A stretch of 64,000 nt of DNA, from positions 2,542,001 through 2,606,000 of the forward strand of contig OY729418.1 of the NCBI GenBank assembly GCA_963422275.1, in the 5' to 3' direction. The stretch's first letter is position 1. Each line of letters begins with the position of its first letter. Of this stretch, positions 52,195 to 61,855 are shown piece after piece. Below the pieces are notes generated by a model. It worked only from the letters and a program-made list of their open reading frames with translations. It had not been told where the DNA came from and did not search any database. Made by a program: the position numbers and the translations under genes. The stretch comes from G963422275 sp963422275. GTDB taxonomy: Bacteria; Pseudomonadota; Alphaproteobacteria; Rhodobacterales; Rhodobacteraceae.

Positions 52195-54519
52195 CTATGT
52201 GCTTGGACTGGCGAAATCACTCAGCACCGCTGGCGGATCGTGGGCTGTCACGCGGATTTCCCTGCTTTTGTAAATCTCCACTTCCACAAGGCACGAATGC
52301 GCGACTGGTCCTTGGGCCAGTTGCGACGTTCCTTTGTCCAAGGTCAAAGCGTTGGGATTCCCGTGCTTGCACAATTTCGTGCTGTCCATCGGATCCCACC
52401 AAGCTCCGGTGCTCATCTGCACGACTCCTGGTCTTGCCCTTTCATTTATAACGGCCGTACCGAGGCAGGCTCCGCGCTCATTGAATAGCTTGACGAGATT
52501 TCCTGCCGATATTCCTCGTGCTTTGGCATCTCTTGGATTGAGGAGAACAGGCTCGCGACCGTACAGCTTCGCGCTTCGGCTATGACTTCCGTGATCAAGT
52601 TGCGAGTGAAGCTTGGACTGCGGTTGGTTGGAAATCAGGTGAAGCGGGTAGCGTCGAGTCCCGTTGGACCCAAGCCATTCAACGGGTTCCAGCCAGATTG
52701 CGTGCCCGGGGCAGTCTTCGTATCCGAAACCGGCGATCGCTTTGGAGTATATTTCGATTTTCCCGCTCGGCGTGCGCAACCGATTCCGTTTGGGATCCTC
52801 TCGGAAAGCCTGCAGCATGACCTTCGGCTGTCCGGGTGCCGCGACCCGAAACCAGCCCTTGCGCTTCAGGTGCTCGAGGTCAGGAAGATCGATGCCCCTT
52901 GTCTGCATCCGCTTGCAGGTTTCTCGGTACATGCGGTCGATCCATCCAGACTCATCGAGTCCGTCGGTGAACGCTTCACCTACTCCCATCCGTTTGGCAA
53001 TTCCGCTGAAAATGTCGAAGTCATTTCGGCACTCGCCAAGGGGGTCAGCGGCCTTTTGCATGAAGATCACGTAAGGGTCTCGAGCGATGGCAATGTCGTT
53101 GCGCTCCAACGATGTCGTGCAGGGAAGAACAATGTCCGCATGCTTGGCCAAGGCGTTCCAGCACCACTCGTGCACAATTATCGCCTCCGGCTTTTGCCAA
53201 GCCTTTTTCAGGCGGTTCAGATCCTGATGATGGTGAAACGGGTTTCCGCCCGCCCAGTAGACCAGCCTAATGTCGGGATATGCATGGCTGCCACCATTGT
53301 ATTCAAAGGTCGCTCCCGGATTCAAAAGCATGTCACTGATGCGGGCCACCGGAATGAAGTCTTTCACCGGGTTAGTCCCTTGCGGGAACGATGCAGCGGG
53401 AATCACCGAGTAGTGCCCCCCAATCGTATTCACCGCGCCATACCCGAAACCGATTCCGCCACCCGGCAGGCCGATCTGCCCCAGCATTGCCGCAAGCGTG
53501 ACGGCAGCCCAAAAGGGCTGCTCGCCATGATCTTGTCGCGTCAGAGACCAGCTCACGGAAATCATGGTTCTGTTGGCAGCCATTTCCGTTGCGAGATCCT
53601 GGATTTTCGAGGCGGGCACCTCACTTATTTCCGCTGCCCAGTTCGCTGATTTCGCGACCCCATCGAGTTCCCCATTGAGATAGTGCGAAAATTTGTCGAA
53701 GCCGGTCGTGTAACGGTCGATGAAGGCTTGATCGTGCAGCCCGCGCTCTTGGATGGTGTGGGCTAGCCCAAGCAGGATCGCTGTGTCCGTTCCAGGCCTC
53801 GGTGCAAGCCATTCCGCATCAACGGACTCCGGAAGGTCGGTGCGAAGCGGGCTGACATTCACGAACCGGATTCCTGACCGAAACGAGCTTTCAATCCCTT
53901 CCCTCTGGCAGTGCACTCCCAGCCCGCCCGCGTTGATCTGGCCGTTCTTCGGGGGAACCCCGCCAAATGCGACGAAAAGCTTGGTGTTTTGCGCGATGGA
54001 CGGCCAGCTTGTCGATTCGTCCAAGAGCATGTGGAAGTTGCCGATGATGTGCGGCAGGAGCACTTCGGCAGCGGCAAGGCTGTAGCTGTTGACCGATTTG
54101 GTGAATCCACCGACGCAATTCAGGAAACGGCGAAGCTGGCTTTGGGCGTGGTGGAATCGCCCTGCACTCGCCCATCCGTACGATCCGCCGTAGATCGAGC
54201 TGTTTCCATGCAAGGAACGCACTCGGTTCAACTCGTCCGCCACTAGCTTCTCGGCGATGTCCCAGGAAACCTGAATGAAGGGTTCAGTCCCTCGCTCGCT
54301 GCCCGTGGCTAGAGGACCACGTTCAAGCCAGCTCTTCCTTACCATCGGTGCCTTTATACGATTGGGACCGTCCAGCACATCCACGATGCCGTGCCCAATG
54401 GGCGATGGATCGGGATCCTCCTCGAAGTCATGAAGAGCCGTCACCCGTCCATTCGCGGCCTCGACGCGATACGTCCCCCAGTGGGCGCAGGTCAGGGGAA
54501 GCTGATCAGGTGCTGTCAT
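52195..54519 (-). CDS. bisC: Molybdopterin-dependent oxidoreductase, biotin sulfoxide reductase-like
   Basis: 774 aa from ATG 54519, close to BisC (777 aa); the longer frame to 54687 would add an unlike extension. DMSO-reductase family without an N-terminal Fe-S cluster or Tat signal, so cytoplasmic. The Mo-ligand serine lies in IYGGSYGWASAGRFHHAQ. Other blocks: WPSIAQNTKLFVAFGG, LAAMLGQIGLPGGGIGFGYG, FPDIRLVYWAGGNPFHHHQD-like and HADIVLPCTTSLERNDIA. Family members reduce S- or N-oxides such as biotin sulfoxide, TMAO or methionine sulfoxide. It lies downstream of an aminotransferase/decarboxylase set. Confidence 0.85.
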   Translation of the reverse strand: MTAPDQLPLTCAHWGTYRVEAANGRVTALHDFEEDPDPSPIGHGIVDVLDGPNRIKAPMVRKSWLERGPLATGSERGTEPFIQVSWDIAEKLVADELNRVRSLHGNSSIYGGSYGWASAGRFHHAQSQLRRFLNCVGGFTKSVNSYSLAAAEVLLPHIIGNFHMLLDESTSWPSIAQNTKLFVAFGGVPPKNGQINAGGLGVHCQREGIESSFRSGIRFVNVSPLRTDLPESVDAEWLAPRPGTDTAILLGLAHTIQERGLHDQAFIDRYTTGFDKFSHYLNGELDGVAKSANWAAEISEVPASKIQDLATEMAANRTMISVSWSLTRQDHGEQPFWAAVTLAAMLGQIGLPGGGIGFGYGAVNTIGGHYSVIPAASFPQGTNPVKDFIPVARISDMLLNPGATFEYNGGSHAYPDIRLVYWAGGNPFHHHQDLNRLKKAWQKPEAIIVHEWCWNALAKHADIVLPCTTSLERNDIAIARDPYVIFMQKAADPLGECRNDFDIFSGIAKRMGVGEAFTDGLDESGWIDRMYRETCKRMQTRGIDLPDLEHLKRKGWFRVAAPGQPKVMLQAFREDPKRNRLRTPSGKIEIYSKAIAGFGYEDCPGHAIWLEPVEWLGSNGTRRYPLHLISNQPQSKLHSQLDHGSHSRSAKLYGREPVLLNPRDAKARGISAGNLVKLFNERGACLGTAVINERARPGVVQMSTGAWWDPMDSTKLCKHGNPNALTLDKGTSQLAQGPVAHSCLVEVEIYKSREIRVTAHDPPAVLSDFASPST

Positions 54520-54748
54520 CGCAAGCGTCCAGCAATTGCCATACACTCCGGTACTTTGGAACGAATCCTGCAATCTGGGTACAGGCATTGCCGACAGAGC
54601 GCATTCCGAGGCCGCGGTGGTATCTCGATTGACCGGAACAAGCATCTCCGACCCAAATCTGACTGTTCTCCATAAAGAGCGCCACACCCCAAAGCAATCA
54701 CAGAGGCATAAAGGAAATTTGCGGCGTCGGACACTTGCTTCCTTAGCG

Positions 54749-55324
54749 TCAGGTAGGCGGGCTTGAATTCAGGGCGGTGCGGAATATCTGCCTGGCTTTG
54801 GCGCTGTGAATGTAATCGTAGTTCCGCGGAAACATCTTTCCGGGCTCCACCTTGATCTCCACGAGAATCGGACCTGCCCGGGCCAGTAGGCCCGCAATTG
54901 ATTCTTCGAGGCATTCGAGAGTTTCAAATCTCTGCGAATATCGATAGCCGCAACCAAGCGCGATCCTGCAAAAATCGACCTTGTCCCGAGCTGGAATCGG
55001 ATGAGAGCCGTTTACCTCATACACGCCGTTCACGAATACGAAGTGAAAAAGGTTCTCTGGACAGGCATCCGCGATTGTCGCAAGGGATCCAAGGTTCATC
55101 AGCAGACTTCCATCACCGTCGAATATCAAAACCCGCCTGTCCGGATTGGCGAGAGCGAGTCCCAGTCCGTGAGATGATGCATGGCCCATCGCTCCAGTGG
55201 ACAAGTAATTGAGATCGCGCGGGTTTATTGCCATCCAGTCGAATAGCGTCTGGTAGACCGCGACCACAATGTCCTGGGCATTCACGCATTTCTTCAGGCA
55301 GTGCAGGGCGCGGTCACGTTTCAT
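54749..55324 (-). CDS. ThDP-dependent decarboxylase beta subunit (sulfopyruvate/phosphonopyruvate type, ComE-like)
   Basis: 191 aa from ATG 55324, which overlaps the alpha-subunit stop by ATGA. The ThDP-binding fold has the motif VLIFDGDGSLLMNLGSLATI (GDG to about 25 residues to N) and a preceding TGAMGHASSHGLGLALA. The C-terminus has ILVEIKVEPG. It would form the catalytic half with the adjacent N-terminal subunit. Whether the substrate is sulfopyruvate, phosphonopyruvate or another 2-oxo acid cannot be decided; no PEP mutase is nearby. Confidence 0.82.
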   Translation of the reverse strand: MKRDRALHCLKKCVNAQDIVVAVYQTLFDWMAINPRDLNYLSTGAMGHASSHGLGLALANPDRRVLIFDGDGSLLMNLGSLATIADACPENLFHFVFVNGVYEVNGSHPIPARDKVDFCRIALGCGYRYSQRFETLECLEESIAGLLARAGPILVEIKVEPGKMFPRNYDYIHSAKARQIFRTALNSSPPT

Positions 55325-55869
55325 GCTGCGTTCAGCGCTCTTCCGACTAAAAGGGCATGCGGCAGGGATCTGGAATACACGTCGTCGATTGCCGGCACTA
55401 TTTGAGAGACGTCGTCGGGTTGCTCTATCAAGGTATGGGGTATTCCCATCGCGTCCAGAACGGGCCGGATTATGCGAACGCCGTAAGAATTGGATTTCTC
55501 CGGGCTTAGATGAACCTCCTTTCCTTGCAAGCCGACCATCATCGCTACCGGAAGCCGGTATTCCATGCCAACCGCTCGCAGCGCATTGAGCGATGCCATG
55601 AGACCGGTCTGTTGCATGAGCAGGATCGCGCGCGTGTCGTTGTAGGACATGGCAGCGCAGATTGAGACCCCTTCCTCTTCTCTGCATATTCGAATTAGAC
55701 GCAACTGCTTGTCACGAGATATTGGCCACAGAAGCCCTTCACTGGTGACGATGTCAGGAAGCGCTACCACAAACCGGATTCCTGCATTCTTCAAGGATTC
55801 AATAATGGTCTGACCCACCGGGTTTCTCACGTTTGGCGCGTCTTTGACTGTGAAGCCGCTTGGAGTCAT
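55321..55869 (-). CDS. ThDP-dependent decarboxylase alpha subunit (ComD-like)
   Basis: 182 aa from ATG 55869, linked to the aminotransferase stop by ATGA (55866-55869). The N-terminal pyrimidine-binding half of a split ThDP enzyme: IIESLKNAGIRFVVALPDIV, ICREEEGVSICAAMSYNDTR (catalytic-type Glu in REEEG) and RAILLMQQTGLMASLNALRA. Three genes, aminotransferase-alpha-beta, are tightly coupled, so the aminotransferase probably supplies the 2-oxo acid to be decarboxylated. Confidence 0.82.
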   Translation of the reverse strand: MTPSGFTVKDAPNVRNPVGQTIIESLKNAGIRFVVALPDIVTSEGLLWPISRDKQLRLIRICREEEGVSICAAMSYNDTRAILLMQQTGLMASLNALRAVGMEYRLPVAMMVGLQGKEVHLSPEKSNSYGVRIIRPVLDAMGIPHTLIEQPDDVSQIVPAIDDVYSRSLPHALLVGRALNAA

Positions 55870-56957
55870 CGGCCGGTTTCCATGTAGTCCGCAAGTGCAA
55901 TTTCCGCGGCTCGCACCTCGTTCTCGAATCCCAACGTGATTCGCAGACAATCGTTGTAGGCGGGTGCCGTGAATCGGCGGACGGCGATGCGTCTTCGCCT
56001 TAGTGCCGCGGCTGCCTTCGCCGCCGGGCGCGCCGGGTCGGAAAACTTGGCCAGAACGAAATTTGCCTGGCTGGGATAAACTTTAAATCCAAGCGCCCCC
56101 AAGGCTGTGGCGAGATGAAGTCTAAGCTTGATCGTCTCCCCAACGACATGCAGAACATGGCGCTGGTCGTCCAGTGCCGCAAGCGCCGCCGCGAGTGAAG
56201 GAGTGGACAGCGGAAAGGTCAGGCTCAAGCTCTCGACAGCTTTGATCACGTCTCTCGGACCATAAAGCCAGCCAACACGCGCACCTGCAAGTCCATAGAC
56301 TTTGGAGAATGTTCTCGTGACGACGACGTTCTGGAAATTCTCGACCAATTGGAACAGGCCGTGCTGGTCTTCAATGTCGACATACTCCGAGTATGCGCAA
56401 TCAATCACGAGAAGAACATGCCTGGGCAATCGATCATGCAGTAGGCGGACTTTGTCCGTTGAAATGTAGGTTCCGGATGGATTGTCGGGATTTGCCAGAT
56501 ACACAATGCGGGTCCTGCCAGTGACCGTGCGCAGCATAGCTTCAATGTCCGCGGTAAACTCTCGGTCGGGAGCCGACACAGGTACCGCATCGTTGCTGTA
56601 TGCGTAGTTCGGAACCTTTAGGTATGAATTCGCGGACCTAAGAAGCTCACTTCCGGGTTCAAGATAGGCACGCGACAGGCGGGCAAGCAAATCGTCGGAA
56701 CCACAGCCGATTGTGATGCGGTCCGGGTCCAGCTGGAATCGATCTGCCAAGGCTGGAATCAGTATCCGGCCCTGATTTTCTTGATACCGCTTTAGGCACG
56801 CCGTTGCGGCATTGGCTGCCTGCAGGGCATACGGGCTTGGCCCGTATGCGCTTTCGTTGGAATCAAGCGCGATGCTGATTGGCGGACCGTCCTCCGAAGC
56901 AGGCACCATGTGCTTCTTGATTTGCAGAATGCCTTTTCTTGGTTCCGGACCGGTCAT
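55866..56957 (-). CDS. HisC-like PLP-dependent aminotransferase
   Basis: 363 aa, fold type I. The PLP lysine lies in VVTRTFSKVYGLAGARVGWL. Other landmarks: SIALDSNESAYGPSPYALQA, IGCGSDDLLARLSRAYLEPG, YLANPDNPSGTYIS and NYAYSNDAVPVSAP. Resembles histidinol-phosphate aminotransferases, but there are no his genes nearby and it leads a decarboxylase operon, so another amino acid (for example a sulfonated or phosphonated one) is plausible. An almost perfect palindrome lies 82 bases upstream. Confidence 0.85.
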   Translation of the reverse strand: MTGPEPRKGILQIKKHMVPASEDGPPISIALDSNESAYGPSPYALQAANAATACLKRYQENQGRILIPALADRFQLDPDRITIGCGSDDLLARLSRAYLEPGSELLRSANSYLKVPNYAYSNDAVPVSAPDREFTADIEAMLRTVTGRTRIVYLANPDNPSGTYISTDKVRLLHDRLPRHVLLVIDCAYSEYVDIEDQHGLFQLVENFQNVVVTRTFSKVYGLAGARVGWLYGPRDVIKAVESLSLTFPLSTPSLAAALAALDDQRHVLHVVGETIKLRLHLATALGALGFKVYPSQANFVLAKFSDPARPAAKAAAALRRRRIAVRRFTAPAYNDCLRITLGFENEVRAAEIALADYMETGR

Positions 56958-57898
56958 GCTGCGGCATTAACCTTTACTGGAATTGTCCTGGATTCATCTA
57001 TTGCCTCTTGCAGCTGCAAATGAAGTGAATGCTCGTTCGACGGTCAACCGTCCTGTCAAGGGACACAATTTGAATTTAGTGGTACAGATTACGTTTGATG
57101 CAGCGTAACTTCAAGGTTGCGAACGAACCACGAGAATATTTCCCGAAACTCGAAGCGGCGTTCTTTCGAATTGAAGCCGAACGTCTAGTTCTAGTCTCAC
57201 CCCGATTTTCCGAGGGCTTCGCTTGATCTCAAGATCAACTGGCAAACGGGCAGCTTGATTTCAGCGTCGAAACCAAGACGACCAGTTAAGGGAGAGGGCA
57301 GATTCGCGTCGAGCCATTCGTTAACAGCGAAGCTTTGGGGCTTGCCGCAGGAAAGCACGCAAGCTGCCCTCGACCGCGATGCACCAGAAGCGCGCAAAGC
57401 TCTTGCAATGAGATCTAATCCGCGATTCCGTCGGATTCCCGCTCAATCATGTGGGTATTCAACTACCTGCTAGACCATCCAATTGTTTTTATTGCCTAAT
57501 CAATTGATGATCGGAGAACAAGTTGCAGTTTTTGCAAGATTTTCGAATTGAGATTCGAGCAATTTCACTTGAAATTTTGCTGATCTCGATTGTCCTCGTG
57601 ACGGCATCGTCAATTATCTATAAAGTTGTTTAAAAACAGAAATATGGACATCACTTTTCTTGGCTGACGTTGCCTCGCCAAAGAATTGAGACCTTCGCGG
57701 AAAGTCTCCTCGTTTTGGGCGAACGCCTTGCCGGACAATCGGGCCGCCGGAAACGCCGTGTTGCTCCGCATTCTGCAAAGCCTGCCCGAGAGGAAAATCG
57801 CAAGGCGACCAGATCGAATGATGACTGCTAGTCGGTTGCGGAAACCGGCTCCAGAAATTGACGTTGCCCGCCCTTCTGTCTACATGTAAACGGGCTGG
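56958..57898. other. Gene-free stretch of about 940 bp
   Basis: Divergent region between the aminotransferase operon and the SRAP gene. It is AT-rich around 57480-57650. Only short, unconvincing open frames occur. It contains the palindrome at 57039-57052; otherwise nothing identifiable. Confidence 0.5.
57039..57052. promoter_or_regulatory. Perfect palindrome upstream of the aminotransferase operon, possible operator
   Basis: GACGGT-CA-ACCGTC: two 6-base arms with a 2-base spacer, 82 bases before the HisC-like start. Such symmetry is typical of repressor operators, but no cognate regulator gene is nearby. Confidence 0.35.
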
Positions 57899-58564
57899 AT
57901 GTGTGGAAGATTTGCGCTCGCGGTACAAGCTGCGATGGAACTCGAAGAATTGTTTGGGAGTTTGCCTTCAGACTGGCTTCCTGAACTGCCGCGTTACAAC
58001 ATATGTCCAACCCAGAACATCGCGACAGTTGTAAGTCGGGAGGGACAGCGGAAGCTAGTCGCGATGCGCTGGGGCTTTTTGCCCCACTGGTACAAACGCC
58101 TGAACGACGGAACACCGCATTTTAACGCTAGGTCGGAGACGATTGCCGAAAAACCCGCCTTCCGAAACGCGTGCCGTGCGCGACGATGCTTGATTCCGGC
58201 AACCGGATTTTACGAATGGACACGAACTCCAGAGGGAAAGCGCCTTCCCTGGTACATCTGTCCGGCGCCAAGTGCAATGTTCGCATTCGCGGGCATATGG
58301 CAAGATTGGGAGCGCGGCGACCGGCGCATCTCGACATGCGCGATTGTGACAACCGCCGCCAACCAAAAGATGTCAAGACTGCATCATAGGATGCCGGTCG
58401 TCATCCAGCCGAATGATCATGGGCTTTGGCTCGGAGAAGGCGGAAAGGGAGCGGCTGTCCTCATGAAGGCGGCCGATGAAAACGATTTCGACTTTTACCG
58501 GGTCGGAACGGAGGTCAATTCCAATCAGGCGGAAGGTCCGAAACTGATCGAACCGTTGGACTAA
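57899..58564 (+). CDS. SOS-response-associated peptidase (SRAP/YedK/HMCES-like)
   Basis: 221 aa with the mandatory MCGRFA start, where Cys2 forms the thiazolidine link to abasic sites in single-stranded DNA. Other active-site blocks: NARSETIAEKPAFR (Asn), LIPATGFYEWTRT (Glu) and HHRMPVVI (His). It protects abasic-site DNA at replication forks. Complete, in contrast to the clipped fragment at 2680-2792. It stands alone, 123 bp upstream of the Rieske gene. Confidence 0.93.
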   Translation: MCGRFALAVQAAMELEELFGSLPSDWLPELPRYNICPTQNIATVVSREGQRKLVAMRWGFLPHWYKRLNDGTPHFNARSETIAEKPAFRNACRARRCLIPATGFYEWTRTPEGKRLPWYICPAPSAMFAFAGIWQDWERGDRRISTCAIVTTAANQKMSRLHHRMPVVIQPNDHGLWLGEGGKGAAVLMKAADENDFDFYRVGTEVNSNQAEGPKLIEPLD

Positions 58565-58686
58565 GAAAATTCGTCTCATTGTGGTGTCAAACAATGCAAA
58601 AAATTCTTGAAATCGTTAGTGGATGCGTGAGAAATCCACCGTCATGCGAATAGCATCTGGTAGTTGTCATTAAGTGAGGAAGCCAA

Positions 58687-59850
58687 TTGCCGTACGATTC
58701 ACTCAACCCCGTCATTCGCCCAATTGAGTCCGCGAGAGGACTCCCGAATTCAAACTACACTGATTGGAAAGTGTTCGAGGAGGAACGCGAAGCACTGCTA
58801 TTCCAGAACTGGGCAGGCATAGGCTTGGCCAACGATGTCCCAGAGCCTGGTGATGTTGCGCCGATCGATTTTGCAGGAATGCCTCTGCTGATTCTCAGAG
58901 ACCACAGCGGAAATGTACGAGTGTTTCAAAACACTTGCCGACACCGGGGAATGATACTCGTCGAGAACAAGGGAAATCTGCGCGGCACAATTCGCTGCCC
59001 CTACCACAGCTGGTGCTACAACCTCGATGGCTCGCTTCGCGCAACACCGCATGTTGGAGGTCCGGGAAAGAACGTCTGCGAGAGCGTGAAGAGAGAGGAC
59101 TTGGGACTGTTCGCCATTCGGACGCATGTTTGGCGGGACATCGTGTTTGTGAATGTTTCGGGAACGGCACCGGAATTTGAGGAGTATGCCTCGGCCTTGC
59201 TGCATCGGTGGCGGGAACATGAGAAGCCAGTGTACCACGGAGGCGACACATCAGGTTTCAACTTCGATGTTGCATGCAACTGGAAGCTCGCCGTCGAGAA
59301 TTATTGCGAAAGCTACCATCTGCCATGGGTTCATCCAGGGCTGAACAGCTATTCCCGCTTGGAGGATCACTATCACATCGAGGAACCGGGTCACTTTGCC
59401 GGTCAGGGGACGAAGGTCTACAGGCAGGTCGTCGGCGACGAAGGCGAGGTCTTGCCTGATTTCGATGGCCTCTCCAGTTTTTGGGACACGGGCGCGGAGT
59501 ACATCGTCTTGTTCCCAAATGTCATGCTCGCGGCACAGCGCGATCATGGATACGCAATACTGCTGCTGCCACAGGGGCCGCAAAGGACTCTGGAACGGAA
59601 TGAAATCTACTACAGCTTCGATCCTGAAAGTCGGCCGGATCTAGCTGCACTGATCGACAAGAATGCCGCTCAGTGGAAGGGGGTGCTCGAGGAGGATTTG
59701 TTTGTGGTCGAGGGGATGCAGAAGGGCCGCAGCGGAATATACTTCGATGGAGGGAAGTTTTCCCCCAAGATGGACGGTCCGACCCACACGTTCCACAAGT
59801 GGACCGCGAACCAGCTCAAATCGTACCGTGGAAATCGCGCAGCTCAGTGA
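58687..59850 (+). CDS. Rieske-type aromatic ring-hydroxylating oxygenase, alpha subunit
   Basis: 387 aa with a TTG start preceded by GAGGAAG. The Rieske 2Fe-2S ligands are CRHRG and CPYHSW (about residues 84-106). The mononuclear-iron site has ESYHLPWVHPGL (two His) and an acid in the C-terminal region (LEEDLFVVEGMQKGRSG). The family adds oxygen to aromatic or quaternary-amine substrates using an electron-donating reductase, which is not encoded next to it. Followed at once by a small overlapping gene. Confidence 0.9.
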   Translation: MPYDSLNPVIRPIESARGLPNSNYTDWKVFEEEREALLFQNWAGIGLANDVPEPGDVAPIDFAGMPLLILRDHSGNVRVFQNTCRHRGMILVENKGNLRGTIRCPYHSWCYNLDGSLRATPHVGGPGKNVCESVKREDLGLFAIRTHVWRDIVFVNVSGTAPEFEEYASALLHRWREHEKPVYHGGDTSGFNFDVACNWKLAVENYCESYHLPWVHPGLNSYSRLEDHYHIEEPGHFAGQGTKVYRQVVGDEGEVLPDFDGLSSFWDTGAEYIVLFPNVMLAAQRDHGYAILLLPQGPQRTLERNEIYYSFDPESRPDLAALIDKNAAQWKGVLEEDLFVVEGMQKGRSGIYFDGGKFSPKMDGPTHTFHKWTANQLKSYRGNRAAQ

Positions 59851-60074
59851 ATTTTGTCGATCTGAACAAGCGCATTCTCTCTGCGCACGCCTCTGAAGAC
59901 GGCAATATGCTCGCCAGACTCTACGGGGATGCTGGCACCCAAATGCTCGCTGCCGGCCAAGTTGACGAAGGGTGCTTTTTTCTGACTCAGGCGTATGTCT
60001 TTGCCTTGGAAAACGGTCTGGATTCCGCAGAGGCGTTCCATGGTTATCTGGTGGAACATGGTCGCGAGAAGTGA
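59847..60074 (+). CDS. Small helical protein co-translated with the Rieske oxygenase
   Basis: 75 aa with a GTG start that overlaps the oxygenase stop as GTGA. The predicted helices (LNKRILSAHASEDGNMLARL, AGTQMLAAGQVDEGCFFLTQ and AYVFALENGLDSAEAFHGYL) resemble a single tetratricopeptide-like hairpin. The overlap strongly suggests a functional link, perhaps an assembly or interaction partner. No named domain recognised. Confidence 0.65.
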   Translation: MNFVDLNKRILSAHASEDGNMLARLYGDAGTQMLAAGQVDEGCFFLTQAYVFALENGLDSAEAFHGYLVEHGREK

Positions 60075-60620
60075 TGCTTGATGGTCAGCTTGTTCGAATG
60101 GGGTCGAGTCAGAAAACGCGATACCGATTATGGCACACGACGGTCCGCTCCAAATGCCATCGCCGCGATACATGAATTCAAAATGATTGCATGCATCTCG
60201 TTTGAGAATGCGAGTTATAAACGATTTTTCCCAATTATCTTTTTATTTCATGTAATTGTTTTCTATCTTGTGCGTTCCTGCCAAAACTTGGAAAGGAGCG
60301 GCACGCCCTGAACAGCAATGGCAACCCGGTTCCCGGATGTCGCACCGGATTACAGGCTTGCCAAGCCTGCCAGCGCCCACTCGTGGCGTTGGACGAGGCC
60401 ACGCCACGTTCTTCACCATCATCACACTGGCAGGTCGTCGTATGGTCGGGGCTGTGCTCAATCGCCGAACCGTCGAAAAATGCATCAAGCCAAGGCGCAT
60501 CTTTAGCGCACCCGCCTCGTGAGGTGCATTGTCCGGCGCAACATGCCTGGCAATCACCGCCATGAAGAAATCCATCCGGCACGCGCCAGCTTGCGTTCAT
60601 CGATGCCCGAAACGCGCTGG
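60075..60620. other. Gene-poor region, about 545 bp
   Basis: Between the small gene and the second AlbA_2 gene. Minus-strand frames here contain no recognised domain. One short motif, giving MDFFM on the minus strand (near 60560), also occurs near 27300 in another IS-rich stretch, hinting at a shared mobile-element remnant. Confidence 0.35.
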
Positions 60621-61852
60621 TCAGCGACGCAGGTTGTTCCGTCGATGCGGCTTCCCTTCGCTCCCGCTGGAACCCAGATTCAGCCAAAACGTCACGCGGA
60701 CGAATTTGCCGCCTTGATCGTTGACGAGCTCGGGCTCGGTGCCGTTGAATGCCTGCATCGCGCGGCGCATCGTTGGCCATCCCCGCCCCCGGCACTCCAT
60801 TAGGCGAGCCACGACCATGGCATGTGTTATCGCTTGATTGCGCGAGCGTGGCCTGCTGCCGGCGCGAACGCTGTCGACTGTCATGTGATTGGGCAGCATA
60901 CCCGGACTGGTAACGACAGCTCGATCATCAAAAACTTCGAGCAGTGTTGGTGATCCGGTAATTGCGTAGTCGCGATGGACAACAGCATTCACCAGCGCCT
61001 CACGAATAGCGGGTTCGGGAATCAGCGGTCGGTCCTCTCGGAAAATCCCTTCGTAAGACTCAGTCCTTCCCAAGCTAGTGACCCAGTTGAGCGCCCAGCG
61101 AACCTGCTCTTCCAGACGACCTTCACTTTCTAACGCTAGGATAACGTCCGCTGCCGGATCATTGCCTGCATACGCTGCGCATCGGATCGAGAAATTCCTC
61201 GTGTGCGGTTGCGTCTGCGGCGCCTTGCCAAAAACCATAAGCCCGTAAAGAGTCGGACGAAGCATTCCATCGTCCTCGTCGACAACGCCAGCGTTCCGCA
61301 AGTCACTCTCGGTTGGTGGTTGCGGTTCCGCTTCCGTCTCGATGCCCTGCACACGCAAATACGAGTGAAATGCGCTCAAGTCGATGTCCGCTACCGTCGC
61401 TGGACGAATCACCTGTTCCTCGGTTAGTACGAAGCCAAAGATGTTAAATAACTCCTGCAGTTCGTGGGGAGAAGGCTCTACGCTACTTCGTTCTCGGCGG
61501 ATGTAGTAGCGTCCGCCGCAACGAAGAGGCTCAAGGCCGCGAATGCGAGGCACTTCGATCCAGTGCACCCAACCGTTTGGATCTTCATATTGCCCACAAC
61601 GCGCAGAGACCGGAGCGCTGCATCCAGTTTGCAGAAATCCAGTCAGCCGCTCCCGCACCGAATCCGGGTTTTCGCGCACGCCAGAAATCGTTCCCGAACC
61701 ATCTGCCCCCAAGATGACCACGCCGCCTTCGCTATTCGCGAATGCGCACATCGCCTTGCCGATAGCGGACAAATCACCGAGGCCGCGCTTGAACTCCGTC
61801 CGTCTTCGCCTGCCTCGATGCGTCGCAATATGTCGGACCATTCCATGTTCAT
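60621..61852 (-). pseudogene. AlbA_2 (Schlafen-like) domain protein, N-terminal frameshift
   Basis: The start is ATG 61852 (MNMEWSDILRRIEAGED), 3 bases after the stop of the upstream TrlF-type gene. Near 61800 one base is missing: the next residues TEFKRGLGDLSAIGKAMC continue in another frame for the rest of the protein (to 60621). The downstream part is otherwise complete, with AFANSEGGVVILGADGSG and the RecG-like FGRTESYEGI-type end region (YPQEALREG equivalent is AIREALVNAVVHRDYAITG). Either a sequencing or assembly error or a real loss of function. Same type as the gene at 37824-39026. Confidence 0.75.
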
Positions 61853-61855
61853 ACC

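Noticed and set aside
52582..53649. Open frame of 355 codons opposite the BisC-like gene
   Set aside because: Antisense to a well-supported molybdoenzyme; no domain seen.
52195..54687. Longer start for the BisC-like protein at 54687
   Set aside because: The extra 56 residues do not resemble the family; start at 54519 gives 774 aa, matching BisC.
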